Shown piece after piece: positions 43,178 to 51,324 of a DNA stretch of 51,513 nt (the first letter of the stretch is position 1; each line of letters starts with the position of its first letter). Under the pieces are notes generated by a model. The model had not been told where the DNA came from. It ran no database searches and worked only from the letters and a program-made list of their open reading frames with translations. This DNA is from Myxococcota bacterium (lineage in GTDB: Bacteria > Myxococcota_A > Polyangia > Polyangiales > Houyiibacteriaceae): NCBI GenBank assembly GCA_028284955.1, contig JANQQS010000044.1:1-51513 (forward strand), in the 5' to 3' direction. A program made the position numbers and the translations under genes.

Positions 43178-43696
43178 GTGAGCTCAGCCGAATCTTCTCC
43201 TAGTCCCGAACCGTTCGTTCTGGTGACCGTCTTGCTCGACGGTGCAGCGCGACCCGCCGCGGTCACCAGAAGCCACGGGAACGCGCTTGAGCGCGCCATC
43301 AACGCCACCGCCTCGCAAGCGGTCGCAGGGTTGGACCTCGTCGAAATGCCCATTCAACCGGCTGTGTTCGATGCGCTCAGAAAAGCACTATCGCTCGACG
43401 CCGAAACAGTGGGCCTCTACGACTTGTTCCCAATCGCACCCCAAGTCGACGAGACGGTCCGCAAGGTGGCGGGCCAATTTCTCGCCGCCGAGGCCATTTG
43501 GACGCTCGAAGAGCAAGGTCAGCTCGGTGGAGTACCCATCAATATCACCCTCGAGCTACCCGGCGGTTGGAACAAGGACCCTCGCAAAGTCCATGAGCGA
43601 CTGGTTCAGGCCGGTGCGCTTGAGCTCTCCCCAAGCGCTGTGGCCACGTTCAACTCGGTAAAGTCGGCTTGGGATGCCTCCACCGAAAACGCCTAG
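43178..43696 (+). CDS. Conserved-looking protein of unknown function
   Basis: A 172-residue soluble, acidic protein with no signal or membrane segment and no motif I recognise. Mixed alpha/beta character: a beta-strand start (FVLVTVLLDGAARPAAV), helices, then VGLYDLFPIAPQVDETVRKV and VPINITLELPGGW. GTG at 43178 is preceded by AGGGA at a suitable distance. It is divergent from the macro-like gene (100-base gap) and convergent with the MshEN gene. Confidence 0.6.
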   Translation: MSSAESSPSPEPFVLVTVLLDGAARPAAVTRSHGNALERAINATASQAVAGLDLVEMPIQPAVFDALRKALSLDAETVGLYDLFPIAPQVDETVRKVAGQFLAAEAIWTLEEQGQLGGVPINITLELPGGWNKDPRKVHERLVQAGALELSPSAVATFNSVKSAWDASTENA

Positions 43697-43714
43697 CGTT
43701 CGATAAGGCTTGAG

Positions 43715-43737
43715 GCGTGCGACGCAGGTACGCACGC
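43715..43737. terminator. Hairpin between convergent genes
   Basis: GCGTGCG (43715-43721) and CGCACGC (43731-43737) form a 7-bp stem with a nine-base loop, 18 bases after the stop of the unknown gene and about 76 bases from the stop of the MshEN gene. There is no T-run, so it is at most a weak bidirectional terminator. Confidence 0.3.
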
Positions 43738-43812
43738 GCTGAACTGGCAAGTACGATTCGACAACGCAAACCTCGGCGCCAGAGCGGCCATGCTCACGGG
43801 AGAAATCCTCCA

Positions 43813-44640
43813 TTACGACTGCCGCTTAGTCCATTCGTCGACGAATTCCCAATCCGCGATGAGGCCTTTTCGGATGAGCAGGGTAAGCAGTGTGGCAAAG
43901 AGCGCCTCCCAACGTTCGTCGGGCAAGATGTCGGAAACGTCGGCTCCCTGGGCTCGCGCCAGCAACGCGCCGACCAAATCTGACGCGGTAAGCGACTGAT
44001 TGCCTTCGTCCTCTTCCGTCGCCTCATTTTCTTTGGTGGGGGCAGGCAACCGGACTTGAGTCCCATCGAGCAAGGTAAGCGTGATCATCCTTGGCTTCTC
44101 GCTCGGGGGAGCGCTCGGTTCTTTCGCCAAACTGGCCTCAGGGGGTGGAGGCTCGGTCCTTTGGGCACGTCGCGGCGGAGCCGACTTGGGTTTCGCGCCA
44201 AAGTAGTACACGCGCACCGCGTTCCGGATATCTGCGGGAGGCGCGACCATAGGCCGAACTGGCATTCCGGTGAGCTCCTCAAGCTGAGCAAGCACGTCGT
44301 CGCTCGTCGGATCGACCATCGCCACGAACAGTGTGTTCCCTGCGCGACGTACCGAACGCACGTACACCGGAATCACCCCGTGTTGATCCGCAAGCTCGGC
44401 TGGGATCAAATTCAACAGCTCGCGAGAAAACTCGATGCGATTGAGCGACACCCAGGGAAGGGAAAACTGATTCGACAGCACTTGGGTGAGCTGGACCTCG
44501 TCCAGGATTCCCGTCGCAACCAGCTCTTCACCAAGTTTGCGACCGGATTTGCCTTGCGCTTCGAGCGCAGATTCGACCTGTTGCTCGGTGACCAGCCCTG
44601 CTTTCACCAACATATCGCCGAGTCGCGGACGATTCTCCAC
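43813..44640 (-). CDS. Stand-alone MshEN (GspE N-terminal) domain protein, likely c-di-GMP receptor
   Basis: The N-terminal 110 residues match the MshEN domain: RLGDMLVKAGLVTEQQVESA followed by an EAQG end, then KLGEELVATGILDEVQLTQV and LSNQF. Both of the repeated RLGxxL..xG motifs that bind cyclic di-GMP in MshE-type ATPases are present. The PilB/GspE ATPase that usually follows is missing; instead there is a Pro/Glu-rich linker and a C-terminal helical segment (ALFATLLTLLIRKGLIADWEF). It may be a signalling adaptor. Start uncertain: GTG at 44640 has GGAG close by, TTG at 44679 is possible. It lies downstream of the orphan response regulator on the same strand. Confidence 0.8.
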   Translation of the reverse strand: MENRPRLGDMLVKAGLVTEQQVESALEAQGKSGRKLGEELVATGILDEVQLTQVLSNQFSLPWVSLNRIEFSRELLNLIPAELADQHGVIPVYVRSVRRAGNTLFVAMVDPTSDDVLAQLEELTGMPVRPMVAPPADIRNAVRVYYFGAKPKSAPPRRAQRTEPPPPEASLAKEPSAPPSEKPRMITLTLLDGTQVRLPAPTKENEATEEDEGNQSLTASDLVGALLARAQGADVSDILPDERWEALFATLLTLLIRKGLIADWEFVDEWTKRQS

Positions 44641-44721
44641 GTCTCCATGGTACCCGCCTGCTCGTCTATTGGGAACCAATCAACACGAGAACAGTGACCC
44701 ATCGAACCGTGATCAAACGGA

Positions 44722-46077
44722 CTATGGCCAACGAACTTCGAGGCGCTTCATCTTTCGCCACAAGGTAGTCGAGCTCAGGCCCAGGACTTCAGCCGCGCGC
44801 TCTTTGTTGCCGTCCACTTCCCGCAACACATGTTCGATCGCCTCTCGTTCGGCTCCGTCCACCACATCCTGAAGCGACCGGCCGGACCCTGCTCCAGGGG
44901 CGCTCGCCGGTCCGCGCATCTCCGGAGGCACGACGTCATCCAAATGAATCACCCCGTCGATCGCGAGGGCAACACCCTGCTCGATCAAGTTTTCTAGCTC
45001 TCGAACGTTCCCTGGGAAGTCATACCGCCCCAAATATTCGAGCACGCCATCCCCAAGGCGCGCCTTGCGTCGCATCTTGTGGCCATATTTGTGCAGAAAG
45101 TGCTCCACAAGAGGTGGAATATCCTCGCGCCGCTCCCGCAGCGGCGGAAGAATAAATCGAGCGACATTCAGACGGTAGTAGAGGTCCTCCCGAAACTGCT
45201 TCTCCGCAATCATCTGTTTGAGATCGCGGTTGGTCGCGGCAATGATGCGAACGTCCACATGGATGGGTTTGTTGTCGCCGATGCGACGAATCTCTCCTTC
45301 TTGAATCGCGCGAAGCAGCTTTGCCTGGAACACCAGCGGCGTTTCCGCAATCTCATCGAAGAAGAACGTGCCTCCATTGGCTTCCTCGAAGAGGCCCTTT
45401 CGCGACGATACGGCGCCGGTAAACGACCCCCGGGCATGGCCAAAAAGTTCGCTTTCGAGGAGCGTTTCGGTGATCGCCGCGCAATTCACGGGAACGAACG
45501 GCCGATCTGAACGTGGTGAGTTGGCGTGAATCGCCTTGGCCACCAGCTCTTTTCCGGTACCACTCTCCCCAGTGATGAGCACCGTGGCGTCGGTTGGAGC
45601 AAAGCGAACGGTACGACTGAGCACGTCGCGAATCGCCTGGGAACGGCCGATGATGTTCTCGAAATGGTACCGCTCACGAAACTCGGCCGCCATGACCGAC
45701 ACCTCGCCCGCCAGCTTCCGCTTTTCGACCGCCTTCTGCACTTTGACGAGGAGCTCTTCTTCCGCGAAAGGCTTCTGAATGTAGTCGTAGGCTCCGATGC
45801 GCATGGCCTCGACCGCGCTCTCGATCGTCCCGTACGCGGTCATCACGATCACTTCCGTCAGCGGCGCGTTTTCGCGCACGTGCCGCAACACTGCGATGCC
45901 GTCGGTCGCGCCCATCTTCAGGTCCGTGAGCACAAGGTCGTACATGTCGGCTTCAATTCGCTCGCAAGCTTCGTCGCCGTCCTGTGCTTGAACCACGTCG
46001 TGACCGCCGCCACGAAGCATCATCGCCAACGTGGTGCGCATGTTGGGTTGGTCGTCCGCTATAAGAATTTTAGCCAT
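44722..46077 (-). CDS. NtrC-family sigma-54 response regulator
   Basis: A 451-residue activator of sigma-54 promoters. The receiver domain (1-120) has the acidic pair DD (8-9), phospho-acceptor Asp52 (VLTDLKMG), and Lys in YIQKPF. The AAA+ domain has Walker A GESGTGKE, Walker B GGTFFFDEI, and the sigma-54 contact loop as GSFTGA rather than GAFTGA. A Fis-type HTH ends the protein (KERAAEVLGLSSTTLWRKMKR, in short). ATG at 46077 is used; the open frame to 46128 adds unrelated residues. No sensor kinase lies nearby, so it is an orphan. The gene downstream is MshEN, perhaps coupling to c-di-GMP. Confidence 0.93.
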   Translation of the reverse strand: MAKILIADDQPNMRTTLAMMLRGGGHDVVQAQDGDEACERIEADMYDLVLTDLKMGATDGIAVLRHVRENAPLTEVIVMTAYGTIESAVEAMRIGAYDYIQKPFAEEELLVKVQKAVEKRKLAGEVSVMAAEFRERYHFENIIGRSQAIRDVLSRTVRFAPTDATVLITGESGTGKELVAKAIHANSPRSDRPFVPVNCAAITETLLESELFGHARGSFTGAVSSRKGLFEEANGGTFFFDEIAETPLVFQAKLLRAIQEGEIRRIGDNKPIHVDVRIIAATNRDLKQMIAEKQFREDLYYRLNVARFILPPLRERREDIPPLVEHFLHKYGHKMRRKARLGDGVLEYLGRYDFPGNVRELENLIEQGVALAIDGVIHLDDVVPPEMRGPASAPGAGSGRSLQDVVDGAEREAIEHVLREVDGNKERAAEVLGLSSTTLWRKMKRLEVRWP

Positions 46078-46245
46078 CGCCCACCGACCATCCGATGCCC
46101 GCAATGATGGGCCCATCCCATGGAACAAGCCGCGCCGCTATCGCCCATCGCACGGAACGGATGATTATCGCCGGTTTGAGTCCCGAATCCAAGAGCGGCG
46201 CGTCAACCTCAGTGGTTTTCGCCGACGCACGGTCTGAGAAATCGC

Positions 46246-47556
46246 TCACGCGAACACCTGGCGCACTGCGCGCGCTACAGGTTCCCTCCATTCACCTGGA
46301 AAAATCAAACGAGGGCGAGCGATTTCCTTGTTCCGAAGTTCGCCAAGAAGAAACGATTCTCCTCCGAGCCGGCGCGCCGGCAGATCGCGCAGAAGCACCC
46401 AAAGCCCCTCGGGGGACCTCCCCTCAGGCTCGACGAACGGAACATCGGTCGCGACATCGAGCTCAACTCCGAGCGGTGGATCGGTCGACAGAGTCGTCGA
46501 ATCCACACCTACCGCGGATTGGGCTGCGTGAAGCGCTTTGGACCAAAGGTGCTTTTGATCGCGCGGAAGCGCGATCGTTTTCGGCAGCCCACGATTCTGG
46601 GCCCGCCTCGCCAACTCGCTCAGCGCCGAATCGGCGGCGCGCGACCAGGCGGCAAACGCATTGAGCATCACCGCGTCGTCCAAGTCCAAATAGGCGCCCA
46701 CGCTCACAGTGTCGCCCCGCGCCGCCAAACGCATCGCGGGCGGTGTCGCCTCGGGCGGACGTCCATCTCTCACCATATGCGTGACCCGTCGAAATAGTGC
46801 CCGAATCAGAACTTCGGCCGCGCGGGTCGTCTTGTGGTGATACACCTGCTGGTACATGAAGTTTCGCCCCAGAAAAAACGCCTCGACCGGTGGCAGCCCT
46901 TTTCTCCCCTCGACGGCAAGCACCCATTCTCCGTCGATGTTGCCGAAACTAAACGCCTGGAGGAGCCAGTCGAGATCGTAGAGCCCGTAGCGAACTCCGG
47001 TCATGTGGCTATCGCGAAGCAAGTAGTCCGCGCGATCCACATCCAGCACGCCACTCACCGCACGCGACAAGTAGCCGAGGGGCGCACGCCCCGCCAGGAG
47101 GTCAACGACCCGCTCTGCCCGACCCCGCGACGACCGTTCGAGCGCTTGGTGCACCTCCGTACCCGAGTCGGAAATAAGCTCCGCGGTCCACGTTTCGTGA
47201 TGGCGAGCGCCGGGCATCGCGTCCTCGAATAGATGCGAGAACGGCCCGTGGCCAAGATCATGGAGTAGCGCGGCGCTAAGAGCGTCGTGGGCCGCCTGAT
47301 GGTCCATCCGAGCGTCGGGCGGAAGGTCGGTTTCTCTCGCGCGAATTCGTTGCTGAAGCCGCACCATCACGTACGCCGCGCCGACCGCGTGCGCAAAACG
47401 CGAATGCTCCGCGCCTGGAAACGCAAACGATGTAAATCCAAGCTGACGCACGCGACGAAGTCGTTGCACCTCGCGCGTGCGCAGCAAAGACGATATGAGC
47501 GAGTCGTCGGCGCCGTCAAACGCCATCAGCCCGTGAACCGGGTCCCGAAGAATCAC
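46246..47556 (-). CDS. HD-domain phosphohydrolase (dGTPase/SAMHD1-like)
   Basis: A 436-residue HD protein. N-terminal motifs are RDPVHGLMAFDG, LRRVRQLGFTSFAFPGAEHSR (in parts) with the first His, ALLHDLGHGPFSHLFED carrying the HD pair, HETWTAELI, and SGVLDVDRADYLLRD with the final Asp, so all four metal ligands of the family appear present. This form, about 400-450 residues with DRADYLLRDS, is close to SAMHD1-like triphosphohydrolases, which cut dNTPs; some relatives act in phage defence, but nothing nearby suggests that here. GTG start at 47554-47556. Confidence 0.88.
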   Translation of the reverse strand: MILRDPVHGLMAFDGADDSLISSLLRTREVQRLRRVRQLGFTSFAFPGAEHSRFAHAVGAAYVMVRLQQRIRARETDLPPDARMDHQAAHDALSAALLHDLGHGPFSHLFEDAMPGARHHETWTAELISDSGTEVHQALERSSRGRAERVVDLLAGRAPLGYLSRAVSGVLDVDRADYLLRDSHMTGVRYGLYDLDWLLQAFSFGNIDGEWVLAVEGRKGLPPVEAFFLGRNFMYQQVYHHKTTRAAEVLIRALFRRVTHMVRDGRPPEATPPAMRLAARGDTVSVGAYLDLDDAVMLNAFAAWSRAADSALSELARRAQNRGLPKTIALPRDQKHLWSKALHAAQSAVGVDSTTLSTDPPLGVELDVATDVPFVEPEGRSPEGLWVLLRDLPARRLGGESFLLGELRNKEIARPRLIFPGEWREPVARAVRQVFA

Positions 47557-47587
47557 GACAGCCCGCGTTCAAGAACCGAACACAAAC

Positions 47588-48175
47588 TCATCCGGCTGAC
47601 TTCAGATTCTCCGCCACAAAGTCCCAATTCACGAGTTTCTCAAGAAACACTTTGAGGAATGCGCCGCGGTCATTGCGATAGTCGATGTAGTAAGCGTGCT
47701 CCCAAACGTCGGTCGTGAGCAACGGAGTGGCCGAGCTCGTAAGCGGCGTTTCGGCATTCGAAGTTTTCACGATTTTGGCCTTGCCCTGATCGAGGACCAG
47801 CCAAACCCATCCCGACCCGAATTGCCCTGCGCCGTCCTTGAGCCATTGCGCCCGAAACGCATCCACGCTTCCGAAATCACGCTCCAGCAAGCTCGCCACG
47901 TCCCCGGATGGATCGCCGCCGCCCCCGGGTTTGATGCTCTTCCAGAAGAACGAGTGGTTCCACACTTGGGCGGCGTTGTTGAAGTTGCCGCCACTCGCGG
48001 AGCGAATGAAATCCTCGAGGCTCTTGCTCGCGTCCGGGGTGCCTTCCACCGCCGCCTTGAGCTTCTTCATATAGCCCTGGTGGTGCTTTTCGTAGTGGAA
48101 GTTGAGCGTTTCCTCGCTCATCGCGGGAGCGAGGGCGTCTTTGCTATACGGTAGCGACGGGACTTCAAAATCCAT
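47588..48175 (-). CDS. sodB: Iron superoxide dismutase
   Basis: Converts superoxide to peroxide and oxygen. The 195-residue length is standard. Metal ligands are His27, His74 (NNAAQVWNHSFFW), Asp156 and His160 (DVWEHAYYIDY). Gln70 in NAAQ, rather than a Gln in the GSGW region alone, and GGGGDP favour the iron form. Ribosome site AAGGAG lies seven bases before the ATG. A TATAAA sequence on the minus strand at 48265-48270 could be the -10 of its promoter. No signal peptide, so cytoplasmic. Confidence 0.95.
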   Translation of the reverse strand: MDFEVPSLPYSKDALAPAMSEETLNFHYEKHHQGYMKKLKAAVEGTPDASKSLEDFIRSASGGNFNNAAQVWNHSFFWKSIKPGGGGDPSGDVASLLERDFGSVDAFRAQWLKDGAGQFGSGWVWLVLDQGKAKIVKTSNAETPLTSSATPLLTTDVWEHAYYIDYRNDRGAFLKVFLEKLVNWDFVAENLKSAG

Positions 48176-48373
48176 GATTCGGCTCCTTGCCTTCGTGTGT
48201 CGTTGCCTTTGGGTACGTGCTTTCCCAGGGGGTGCACTGCGAACTGATTGGCGTGTGCAGCCGGTTTATAGTGCGAGGTGCTAGGGGGCAGCAAGACCCG
48301 CGGGTGAGTTTCTCAATCCCACATTGGTCCCGCGCGCTCGTCGCCCACGGTATCGCGCGGTACAGTCTGCCCC

Positions 48374-49879
48374 GTGCCCAAACACGCATACCTGGTCGCC
48401 GTTGCGCTCTGCACGGTCACCCTCCTCAGAACTTCAGGCGTCGCCCAGTCACCGGGCAACCGACAACACGACGGGCCCCAATCAGAGCGCCTGCGCGAGC
48501 TCACAGGCGAGATACGGAGCCTCGTTCGCAACGCCTCGTTCGACAACAGCATCGGAGTTTCAGTCCTCGACACCGCCACCGGCCAGGCTTTGTTCGCCCA
48601 CAATTCCTCAAAGGGGTTCAATCCCGCCTCCAATATGAAAGTGCTCACTGCCGCCGCCGCGCTGGTTGCCCTCGGACCAGAATTCCGAGCGCGTACCGGA
48701 CTCTACGGTCGGGTGGAAGGCGGCCAAGTCCAGACCTTGGTCTTGAAGGGATTCGGCGACCCCACGCTCTCCACCAGCGCACTGGTGGAGCTGGCTCAAT
48801 CCGCCGCCGATCGCGGCGTGCGCGCCGTGGAGCAAGTCTACGTAGACGGGGGCTATTTCGACGACCAAACCTTGCCTCCCGCATTCGAACAGCAACCGAA
48901 CGAAGTTGCACCGTTTCGTTCAGCCGTCGCCGCCGTCAGCGTTGACCGTAGCTCCTATCTATTGCACGTGCTCCCTGGGGCCGAAGCGGGGCACAAAGCG
49001 ATTGTCCGACTCGCTGCCCCCGGATACTTCGAGTTGGACAACCAGCTCAATACCGCGACCGGCGCGCCAAAAGTCATTGCGATTCAGCGCGCCACACCGC
49101 GCGGGACCATGACGCTGAGCCTACGCGGGTCGGTTCCCCCGGGGTCGCTGGCAGTATCGTATCGACGCCGGGTCGAAGACCCGCTCGCGCACGCCGCACA
49201 TGCGCTCACAGCCGCGCTTTCGAGAGCTGGTATCCGCGGACCGCGCCGCGTCGTGAACCCTTCCGCGGCAAACCATGCGGTCCCAAACAATCTGCCACTG
49301 CTTGCGTCCCGACGTTCGCCGCGGCTCGCCCAAATGCTCTACGAGCTCGGCAAACGAAGCGACAACTACTACGCCGAGATGACGCTAAAAATCATGGGCG
49401 CCGAACGCAAAAAACCTGGCTCATCGCGCGGCGGGCTCGAAACCGTCCGCGCTTTGCTCAAAACCGCCGACGCGTCATCCAACGCCAACGCATTCGTCAA
49501 CGGCTCCGGGCTCTTCGAAGGCAATCGAATCGCCCCGGCGACAGTGACCAAACTCCTCCGCTATATGTACCGCCATTCCGGCTACCGCGCGGAGTTCGTG
49601 TCCCACCTGTCCGTCGGCGGAATCGATGGCACGCTCAAGCGACGATTCAAAGACCTTGCTCCTCCGCGGTCGGTGCGCGCAAAGACCGGCACCCTAAACG
49701 ACGTCATCGCGCTCTCAGGATACGCCCTCGGACGCGCTCCGAACGACGCGCTCGCGTTCAGCATCCTCATCAATGGAGCCAAAGGCCGCCACGGCCCTGC
49801 CCGCGCACTCTGCGACGCCATCGCCGCGGCCCTCGTTCGCCATCTTCACGAACCCTCCCGTGGGAGAAGCCAAACTTAG
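48374..49879 (+). CDS. dacB: D-alanyl-D-alanine carboxypeptidase/endopeptidase (PBP4, S13 family)
   Basis: Periplasmic class C penicillin-binding protein of 501 residues that trims or cuts peptidoglycan cross-links. The N-terminal signal is YLVAVALCTVTLLRTSGVAQ. The active-site set is intact: SxxK as SNMK (86-89, within FNPASNMKVLTAAAAL), SxN as SDN (in KRSDNYYAEMTLK), and KTG (in RAKTGTLNDVIALSGY). Start is GTG at 48374. It is divergent from sodB. Together with the LysM transglycosylase at 22 kb it gives the window two wall enzymes, though far apart. Confidence 0.92.
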   Translation: MPKHAYLVAVALCTVTLLRTSGVAQSPGNRQHDGPQSERLRELTGEIRSLVRNASFDNSIGVSVLDTATGQALFAHNSSKGFNPASNMKVLTAAAALVALGPEFRARTGLYGRVEGGQVQTLVLKGFGDPTLSTSALVELAQSAADRGVRAVEQVYVDGGYFDDQTLPPAFEQQPNEVAPFRSAVAAVSVDRSSYLLHVLPGAEAGHKAIVRLAAPGYFELDNQLNTATGAPKVIAIQRATPRGTMTLSLRGSVPPGSLAVSYRRRVEDPLAHAAHALTAALSRAGIRGPRRVVNPSAANHAVPNNLPLLASRRSPRLAQMLYELGKRSDNYYAEMTLKIMGAERKKPGSSRGGLETVRALLKTADASSNANAFVNGSGLFEGNRIAPATVTKLLRYMYRHSGYRAEFVSHLSVGGIDGTLKRRFKDLAPPRSVRAKTGTLNDVIALSGYALGRAPNDALAFSILINGAKGRHGPARALCDAIAAALVRHLHEPSRGRSQT

Positions 49880-49937
49880 CATCTGCTGCAAAGTTGTCGC
49901 CACAGTTAACGCCCAAGCTTCACGTACCTGACGCTTT

Positions 49938-50192
49938 GTGTTTTTCTTCCGCCCCAATACGCTCGACCAATCCATTTTTGAGCAAGTCAACCACGAAAAC
50001 GAATATCGCCTGCCAAAGACCTTCCGATCGACCGATGTCGTCATCGATATCGGCGCTCATATCGGATCGTTCGCGCACGCGGTTCTCAAGCGCGGGGCCG
50101 GCCACGTGTATGCTTTCGAACCCGACCCTGAGAGCTTCGAGCTGGCCCATCGCAACAACACCCTCGATCAACGCAAGCAGGCACTGCTCTAG
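49938..50192 (+). pseudogene. Truncated FkbM-family methyltransferase remnant
   Basis: An 84-residue open frame starting with GTG. It matches the first part of an FkbM SAM-dependent methyltransferase: VVIDIGAHIGSFAHAVLKRGA (in parts, motif I) and VYAFEPDPESFE (motif II). The family fold needs roughly 100 further residues, which are absent; the frame stops at 50192, 19 bases before repeat R5, and no continuing fragment appears on the far side. It is therefore probably a decayed gene whose end was lost when the repeat or adjacent rearrangement occurred. The neighbouring TylF-like gene suggests a former sugar- or polyketide-modification cluster. Confidence 0.7.
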
Positions 50193-50211
50193 AGCGCTGA
50201 TCAGTTTGCCT

Positions 50212-50291
50212 GAGGGTCTGGCACCCAGACCCTCTCGTCGGGGTACGACCCCGACGATTCACCCAAGCTCCCCCGCCAGGAGGCACGTGAC
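50212..50291. repeat. Hairpin repeat R5 (80-bp core unit)
   Basis: Cleanest core. Hairpin A: arms GAGGGTCTGG (50212-50221) and CCAGACCCTC (50225-50234), loop CAC. Hairpin B: 10-base arms TCGTCGGGGT (50235-50244) and ACCCCGACGA (50248-50257), loop ACG, starting directly after hairpin A. Then TTCACCCAAGCTCCCCC, GCCAGGAGG and CACGTGAC. It ends exactly where R1 begins in mirror image, so the 80-bp limits are supported by two independent copies. Confidence 0.88.
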
Positions 50292-50456
50292 ATGGTTGCC
50301 GGGGAGTTCGTCGGATGTCTTTGCGCTGCGTGATTTCGATCGACCACACTGACCACTGCACTGCCAAGCAGTGATCAGATTGGTTGACTGCAGCTCAAGT
50401 CGCATCCCATAGAGCAGTGGAATTTTGAGTCTGAGCTTGAGCGCCCCGGCAGCGCA

Positions 50457-50491
50457 GCCCGGATGACGCACGAATAGTGCTTCGTCCGGGC
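50457..50491. other. Long imperfect inverted repeat
   Basis: Arms GCCCGGATGACGCAC (50457-50471) and GTGCTTCGTCCGGGC (50477-50491) pair at 13 of 15 positions around a five-base loop. It lies 45 bases beyond the stop of the TylF-like gene and could act in 3'-end formation on the minus strand. A shorter inverted repeat (CACTGC / GCAGTG, 50354-50373) lies nearby. Neither resembles the R1-R5 hairpins. I see no gene in 50292-50535. Confidence 0.45.
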
Positions 50492-50535
50492 GAGCAGGGG
50501 AGGTAAGCCAAGATCAGGCCAAAAGGCCACTGCTC

Positions 50536-51324
50536 TTAGCGTTTGATGGCGACGCGGCCGGTATGATCAAGCCGATTAAGCAGCAACGAGATACCGTGCT
50601 CGGCAAAGTATTCGTCCACCGCGCGACGGGCGCCCTGCCAGTGCCCGTAGTCGTCGAGAATCAGCACGCCGCCGGACACCAGCTTCGGGTAGAGGTGAAT
50701 CAGCTCGTGGCGCGTGGATTCATACCAGTCGGTGTCGAGCCGCAAGACCGCAATGCGTTCGGGAACCGTCTCCGGAATCGTGTCTTCGACTTTGCCGGCT
50801 ACGAACACCACGTGCTCGCTCGGATATCCCGTCGAGGCCATGTTGCGCTCGACCTCGTCGATCCCCGAATAGCACCACTCACTCCCCGCGCCGCGGCGAA
50901 GCGCGTTCCATTTCGTGGCCGCGGTTTCCCCGCGATAGTCGACGTCGAGCGAAGAAGGCTCGGGCAACCCTTCGTAGGTATCGTAGAGATAGAGTTTGCG
51001 CGATGTGTCGCCGTGCGATTTTAGGGTCAGCGCGGCGTTCATTGAACTCCCCCCGCGCCACACCCCGCATTCGACGAAGTCGCCAGGCACGCCCGCCCGC
51101 GATACGTAATCGACCGCCTGATAGAGCCCGAACATCCGTTCAAAACTCGTCATCGTGTAGGGCTTCGCAGCCTCCCAGATGTTCGCGAACTCGGGATATG
51201 ACCGCAGCTCGTCTCGAGCTTTGTCGACCACATCGAGATTGGCCGGTGCCAACACCTTTCGCGCCACTTTGGCCAAGTCTTTGCGTGCTCGCGTCCGTAA
51301 CCGTGTGAATTGCGTTTCGTTCAT
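50536..51324 (-). CDS. TylF/MycF-like O-methyltransferase
   Basis: A 262-residue SAM-dependent methyltransferase of the macrocin-O-methyltransferase family, acting on sugar or lipid hydroxyls. Features: SFERMFGLYQAVDYVSRAG, FVECGVWRGGSSMNAA (SAM motif I), LYDTYEGLPEPSSLD, then RLDTDWYESTRHELIHLYPK and VLILDDYGHWQGARRAVDEYF, where the DTDWYEST / DDYGHW acidic residues bind the metal and substrate in this family. ATG at 51324 (MNETQFTRL) is used; the open frame to 51384 is less likely. It probably belonged to the same surface-glycan or secondary-metabolite region as the broken FkbM gene. Confidence 0.9.
   Translation of the reverse strand: MNETQFTRLRTRARKDLAKVARKVLAPANLDVVDKARDELRSYPEFANIWEAAKPYTMTSFERMFGLYQAVDYVSRAGVPGDFVECGVWRGGSSMNAALTLKSHGDTSRKLYLYDTYEGLPEPSSLDVDYRGETAATKWNALRRGAGSEWCYSGIDEVERNMASTGYPSEHVVFVAGKVEDTIPETVPERIAVLRLDTDWYESTRHELIHLYPKLVSGGVLILDDYGHWQGARRAVDEYFAEHGISLLLNRLDHTGRVAIKR

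Noticed and set aside
46246-47556. Anti-phage dGTPase defence gene
   Set aside because: HD triphosphohydrolases can act in defence, but the neighbours (response regulator, superoxide dismutase, PBP4) are ordinary and no defence partner is present.
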